From an uncultured Neisseriaceae bacterium (lineage in GTDB: Bacteria; Pseudomonadota; Gammaproteobacteria; Burkholderiales; UBA11063), in NCBI GenBank assembly GCA_903891375.1, contig CAITEL010000170.1, positions 1 to 10,423 on the forward strand: a stretch of 10,423 nucleotides of DNA, given 5' to 3'. A program made the translations under genes and the position numbers. The notes beneath the pieces are model-generated. The model made no database searches, was not told where the DNA came from, and saw only the letters and a program-made list of their open reading frames with translations. Below, in pieces: positions 6,832 to 10,423 of this stretch (position 1 is the first letter of the stretch; each line of letters opens with the position of its first letter).

Positions 6832-7956
6832 TTAGTATAGCTGTTGTGCAAGCTTATTTAAATAATCACTAACCATTGCTGCTGATTTCTTAGCATTCTT
6901 ATCATTATCAACTTTTATCGGCTTCATCGTCAATGTCGTAGTACTCCCTGAAGCTGTTAATGTCACTAGATATTCTGCTTCTGGCATTTTTAAGGTTGTA
7001 CCAGCACCACTACCGAATAATTTACTAAAAAATCCTTGCTCTGGAATATTTACCTGTGATTGTAACGAATAAACATAATATTGCCCCGCAGTGCGATTTT
7101 TATCAGTAACACCTAACCCAACACGATCTAAGGCTAAACCTGTTCGCCACCACGCACGATCGAATTCATCATTTATGATAATCTTGTTTTGTTCAATCGT
7201 TGCCTTTTTTAAAGCTATTTGAGATTCAGTAATTATTGTATTTCTCACTTGTTTTATTTTGTCAGGACTTAATCCTGAAAATGCCATGAACTGCATTAAA
7301 AATTCCAACTCTAACTGTGGGTTAGGAGGCATTGCCATCCAAGAAGTACGTTGGTTTTCTGAGATTGCTTTAGATGAATTTAATGGCGAATTACATCCTG
7401 GATAAACTTCACTCATTTGCATGTCTGTCACAAATATTTGTGTATTACTTTCATTTTGCCACAACGTAACTCTAAACATATACTGAGTCGGCATTGAATA
7501 CATACTACCCCAACCAACCCAAGAGAAAAACGATCGAATCCCCGTTTGTGGTACATTTGTGTTTTGTGTAGCCCAATCTGTTTGAATCACTCCAACTGCT
7601 TGATTTTGATATTTAACAGTTAAACCCTGTTGCTCTAAAAAATCAACCATCATCGGCCATACATCATTAACTTTTTTGTTGTTAACTACCAACCAACGTT
7701 CTGATCCACCCTGTTGAACTGACATATTTTTTACATCACTCAACAAATAACTTGGTTTTTCAGGGTTTTGTGTTGCTATTTTATAGTCTTGGTTAGTCTC
7801 AGGTGCAGATAACCCAGGAGGTACAACTAAATTTTGATTGGTTTGTTCTTTTTGTGACCCTTGAGAACTGTAATGCGTATCTGGAGTGTAGTTAGCGCAA
7901 CTCGATAAAAAACATATACAAATAACCCATAAAATATTCTGATTCAATTTACGCAT
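6832..7956 (-). CDS. bamC: BamC (NlpB), outer-membrane protein assembly lipoprotein
   Basis: 374 residues. A lipoprotein signal with lipobox LSSC (Cys20) is followed by an extended Asn/Gln-rich segment, as in BamC, whose free N-terminus wraps BamD. The first helix-grip domain is visible as RWLVVNNKKVNDVWPMMVDF, and the second as EFDRAWWRTGLALDRVGLGV followed by YYVYS; both are BamC hallmarks. The protein is expected at the inner face of the outer membrane as an accessory BAM subunit. It overlaps dapA by eight bases, the usual dapA-bamC order in beta- and gammaproteobacteria, and is followed by the BepA-like protease, another BAM-associated factor. No defect is seen. Confidence 0.92.
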   Translation of the reverse strand: MRKLNQNILWVICICFLSSCANYTPDTHYSSQGSQKEQTNQNLVVPPGLSAPETNQDYKIATQNPEKPSYLLSDVKNMSVQQGGSERWLVVNNKKVNDVWPMMVDFLEQQGLTVKYQNQAVGVIQTDWATQNTNVPQTGIRSFFSWVGWGSMYSMPTQYMFRVTLWQNESNTQIFVTDMQMSEVYPGCNSPLNSSKAISENQRTSWMAMPPNPQLELEFLMQFMAFSGLSPDKIKQVRNTIITESQIALKKATIEQNKIIINDEFDRAWWRTGLALDRVGLGVTDKNRTAGQYYVYSLQSQVNIPEQGFFSKLFGSGAGTTLKMPEAEYLVTLTASGSTTTLTMKPIKVDNDKNAKKSAAMVSDYLNKLAQQLY

Positions 7957-8857
7957 TCTTACTTACCTTTGGTATAAAATGTTCTAATATCACCCTCACT
8001 CTGTCTTGATTTATATTACTTAATGTTGTTAGTGGCAAACGTAAATGTGGTGATGAAATTATCCCATTATTATATAATGCCCATTTAATTGGAATCGGAT
8101 TAGCCTCAACGAACATTTCACTATGTAATTCCAGAATTGAATTATTGACCTCTATAGCTGAGAATTTATCTCCCGTAATTGCATATTCACACATTGCACT
8201 CATTTGGCTAGGAACTAAATTACTTACAACCGAAATAACTCCATCACCACCACATAGCATAAACGCCATCGATGTTGCATCATCACCAGAAAATAACATA
8301 AACCCTTGCGGACAATGTTTAACTAGATAACACGCACGGGCTATATCACCTGTTGCATCTTTTAAGCCTACAATATTTTTAAAATCATTCGCCAATCGTA
8401 GTGCTGTATCATCTTTTAGATCGCAACCTGTACGTCCTGGTACATTATATAAAATCACAGGGTACCGACTTACATTAGCAATTTTCTCAAAATGATGGTA
8501 TAACCCATCTTGGGTTGGTTTAACATAATATGGGGTTAATGCCATCACATAATCCACACCATCGACTTCATTTAACTGTTGAGTAACAGCGACTGCGTCA
8601 CTGGTATTGGCATTAGAAATCCCAGCTATAACCTTTACTCTCGAACGGTTCTTATGAATTACTCGTTTTAAAATTTCTAATTTTTCTACCACAGATAATG
8701 ACATTGATTCCCCAGTTGACCCAAGCACCACCAGACCATTAATTTTATTGCTTATTTGTGTTTCAATTAAATTATCTAAAGCCACAAAATCAATTCCACC
8801 ATCTGTGTTCATTGGTGTTACTAACGCAGTTATTGCTCCGTTAAGCATAATAAACAT
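7949..8857 (-). CDS. dapA: 4-hydroxy-tetrahydrodipicolinate synthase
   Basis: 302 residues, normal for the family. The enzyme condenses pyruvate with aspartate semialdehyde, the first committed step to diaminopimelate and lysine, as a cytoplasmic (beta/alpha)8-barrel tetramer. Visible active-site parts are GSTGES (45-51, the paired hydroxyl residues S47/T48), PYY (109-111), YNVPGRT (137-143, Tyr137 and Arg142) and the Schiff-base Lys166 in GLKDATGD. The start is ambiguous: AGGAG (8864-8860) lies two bases before the ATG at 8857 and eleven before the ATG at 8848. The shorter form, starting MLNGAITALVTP, fits family length and opening better (299 residues). It has its own promoter candidate in the 73-base gap after nnr and overlaps bamC at its 3' end, so it leads the dapA-bamC-M48 unit. 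Confidence 0.95.
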   Translation of the reverse strand: MFIMLNGAITALVTPMNTDGGIDFVALDNLIETQISNKINGLVVLGSTGESMSLSVVEKLEILKRVIHKNRSRVKVIAGISNANTSDAVAVTQQLNEVDGVDYVMALTPYYVKPTQDGLYHHFEKIANVSRYPVILYNVPGRTGCDLKDDTALRLANDFKNIVGLKDATGDIARACYLVKHCPQGFMLFSGDDATSMAFMLCGGDGVISVVSNLVPSQMSAMCEYAITGDKFSAIEVNNSILELHSEMFVEANPIPIKWALYNNGIISSPHLRLPLTTLSNINQDRVRVILEHFIPKVSKNA

Positions 8858-8883
8858 TACTCCTAAATTTAATAATAATTAAC

Positions 8884-8892
8884 ATTTTACCA
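8884..8892 (-). promoter_or_regulatory. Extended -10 promoter candidate for dapA-bamC-M48
   Basis: TGGTAAAAT on the minus strand is an extended -10 (TGn plus a 5/6 match to TATAAT). It predicts a start near 8877 and a leader of about 20 bases holding the AGGAG ribosome site. No good -35 sits at 17 bases, as is common for extended -10 promoters. A TTGACA at 8934-8929, overlapping the nnr stop, is too far upstream to pair with it. Confidence 0.45.
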
Positions 8893-8930
8893 TAAAAATG
8901 ATTTCACATGTATTCATGGGTCCAATTTTG

Positions 8931-10423
8931 TCAAGAGATTACATCCATATAAAGCCTCCTATTTAATAATACCCGAGCTTTCGTAATGATTTCTGTTGCT
9001 GTAATACCATTATATCCACCAAGCTCTCCAACTAACACATCACTGGATAATCCCTGCAAATACACGGCAAATTTTATGGCATTAAATGAATCTAGACCTT
9101 GCCCAATAAATGATGCAATTATTCCACATAAAGCATCACCCTGACCAGCATTAGATAAAGCACAACCACCATTAGTGTTTATCGTGACTGTATCAGCATT
9201 CGCAATTAATGAGCCAGCGCCTTTTAACAACACATTGCAATTAAATTTACTTTGTAATAAACAAATGGTAAGAAATCTATTATCTTGTATATCTTTAATA
9301 TCTATACCTAGAATTCTGCTTGCCTCCAATGGATGAGGGGTTATTGCCTTATCTTCTAGTTGCTTGAATTTAATTTGTAAATCTTGATGTTTTGCTAATA
9401 AATTAAGCGCATCTGCATCAAAAATGAGTTTACATTTGGGCTTTAAATCTATAACTTTTGTTAATAATTTAAGGGCTTTCGCATCTGTTCCAAGACCTGG
9501 CCCAACCACTAAAACAGAATAATTATCTAGGTTCTTTAATATTTTATTTGCAGAACCCACCATTAACTCAGGCATCATAAAATCAACGTCAGGATGAATA
9601 TCGATATTAAAACCAAGCACAACTTTTCCACCTCCAACCAACATCGCCGCCCTACCTGCTAAAAATAATGAACCGTACATGCTAGTACCACCACCAATAA
9701 TACCAATTAAACCAAATGTTCCCTTATTGGTATTACTTTTGCGTCTAATTAGCCTCTGGTATTGTATATTATCTATGGTATTAAATACATAATTTGGTTG
9801 CGTTACTTCGTCTTTTAATTTAAGAGTTTCTACTAATCTTTCAACATAAACCTGTCCTACAAAATCAACAGCCTCACCAGTATATAAACCGACTTTATCC
9901 GAAATAAAAGTTAAGGTCGCATTTGCCTTTATACATCCATCATACACCATGCCTGTAAAAGGATTTAACCCACTAGGCGTATCTAAGGCCAAAATAAATT
10001 TATTAATCTTATTTATTTTTGTAAATAATTCTTTAGTTTTAGCATCTAATTCTTTTGCAATTCCAATGCCTAATACCGCATCAACAATAAGTTCACAATT
10101 CGATAAATTTGCTGGGAATTTAAATATAACTTTACCATGCAATTTCTTAAAATGTTCTATAAGGTTCTTCGTATTTATACTTGGATTCGCATACGCTTGT
10201 AACACGATAACCTTATAGCCAGACTCTTTTAATTTTATTGCAACACTAACACCATCTCCGCCATTATTACCGCTACCAGCAACTATTAAAATGGTTTTAG
10301 TTTTGCTAAACTCCAATGAGTTAATATAAGTTACAACAGAATTTGCAGCTAAATCCATGAGATCTAAACCAGATTTTTTAGCTACTTGCTCAAATTGCCT
10401 AAGCTGGGTTAGAGTTAAAAAAT
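8931..10423 (-). CDS. nnr: Bifunctional NAD(P)HX epimerase/dehydratase, 5' end beyond right edge
   Basis: The enzyme repairs hydrated NADH and NADPH: the N-terminal YjeF domain epimerises the R and S forms, and the C-terminal ribokinase-like domain dehydrates the S form using ADP or ATP. The first Met in the window is at 10358, but the frame stays open to the edge and the residues before it (LTLTQLRQFEQVAKKSG, then LDL) are the family's normal first helix, so the true start lies outside. N-domain signs are GSGNNGGDG, VDAVLGIGI and LDTPSGLNPFTG. C-domain signs are FGLIGIIGGGTSMYGSLFLA, VGPGLGTDAKA, FDADALNLL, ITPHPLEASRILGI and the nucleotide/catalytic NAGQGDALCG. The last has Gln where most members have Ser or Thr (GSGD/GTGD); the catalytic Asp is kept. 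The LMExAG segment reads LMDLAAN here. It stops 73 bases before dapA. Confidence 0.93.
   Translation of the reverse strand, partial: FLTLTQLRQFEQVAKKSGLDLMDLAANSVVTYINSLEFSKTKTILIVAGSGNNGGDGVSVAIKLKESGYKVIVLQAYANPSINTKNLIEHFKKLHGKVIFKFPANLSNCELIVDAVLGIGIAKELDAKTKELFTKINKINKFILALDTPSGLNPFTGMVYDGCIKANATLTFISDKVGLYTGEAVDFVGQVYVERLVETLKLKDEVTQPNYVFNTIDNIQYQRLIRRKSNTNKGTFGLIGIIGGGTSMYGSLFLAGRAAMLVGGGKVVLGFNIDIHPDVDFMMPELMVGSANKILKNLDNYSVLVVGPGLGTDAKALKLLTKVIDLKPKCKLIFDADALNLLAKHQDLQIKFKQLEDKAITPHPLEASRILGIDIKDIQDNRFLTICLLQSKFNCNVLLKGAGSLIANADTVTINTNGGCALSNAGQGDALCGIIASFIGQGLDSFNAIKFAVYLQGLSSDVLVGELGGYNGITATEIITKARVLLNRRLYMDVIS

Noticed and set aside
8903..8925. Terminator hairpin after nnr
   Set aside because: Only a four-base stem (CATG) around AATA is present, with no following T-run of useful length.
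8902..8934. TTGACA at the nnr stop paired with ACATGT as a dapA promoter
   Set aside because: Spacing is right at 17 bases but the -10 is a poor match; the extended -10 TGGTAAAAT further downstream is better.

Overview
The window comes from an AT-rich proteobacterial chromosome. All recognisable genes lie on the minus strand, so they are transcribed from right to left. The run nnr, dapA, bamC, M48 protease is typical of beta- and gammaproteobacteria. The PHPLEA-type motif in Nnr and the style of BamC lean towards a low-GC betaproteobacterium (Neisseriales- or Methylophilaceae-like), but this placement is an inference from gene content, not a measured result.

Right part (10423 to 5235): housekeeping. 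The nnr gene, for repair of damaged NAD(P)HX, runs off the right edge. Next comes dapA (lysine and diaminopimelate synthesis), with its own promoter candidate. It overlaps bamC, a lipoprotein of the BAM outer-membrane assembly machine. A BepA-like M48 metalloprotease with a TPR tail follows after 25 bases. BamC and BepA both serve outer-membrane protein assembly, so dapA-bamC-M48 looks like one operon. The protease carries an apparent twin-arginine signal rather than an ordinary Sec signal.

Middle part (5206 to 3965): an accessory block. Two 105-base copies of a palindromic, MITE-like element with terminal inverted repeats stand in opposite orientation, 101 of 105 positions identical. They enclose a HigB/HigA-type toxin-antitoxin pair and the remains of a small frameshifted gene. 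The toxin has a consensus -35 promoter whose predicted start point falls almost on its ATG, suggesting a leaderless message. The antitoxin has a strong internal Shine-Dalgarno sequence.

Left part (3926 to 1): a large SNF2-family ATPase with the bacterial SNF2-associated N-terminal domain, followed 27 bases later by a SWIM zinc-finger protein with a very lysine-rich tail. The N-terminal half of an ArsR-type regulator runs off the left edge. The first two form a recurrent bacterial partner pair whose job is poorly defined; a role in DNA or nucleoprotein remodelling is likely. No rRNA, tRNA, CRISPR array or complete transposase was seen.
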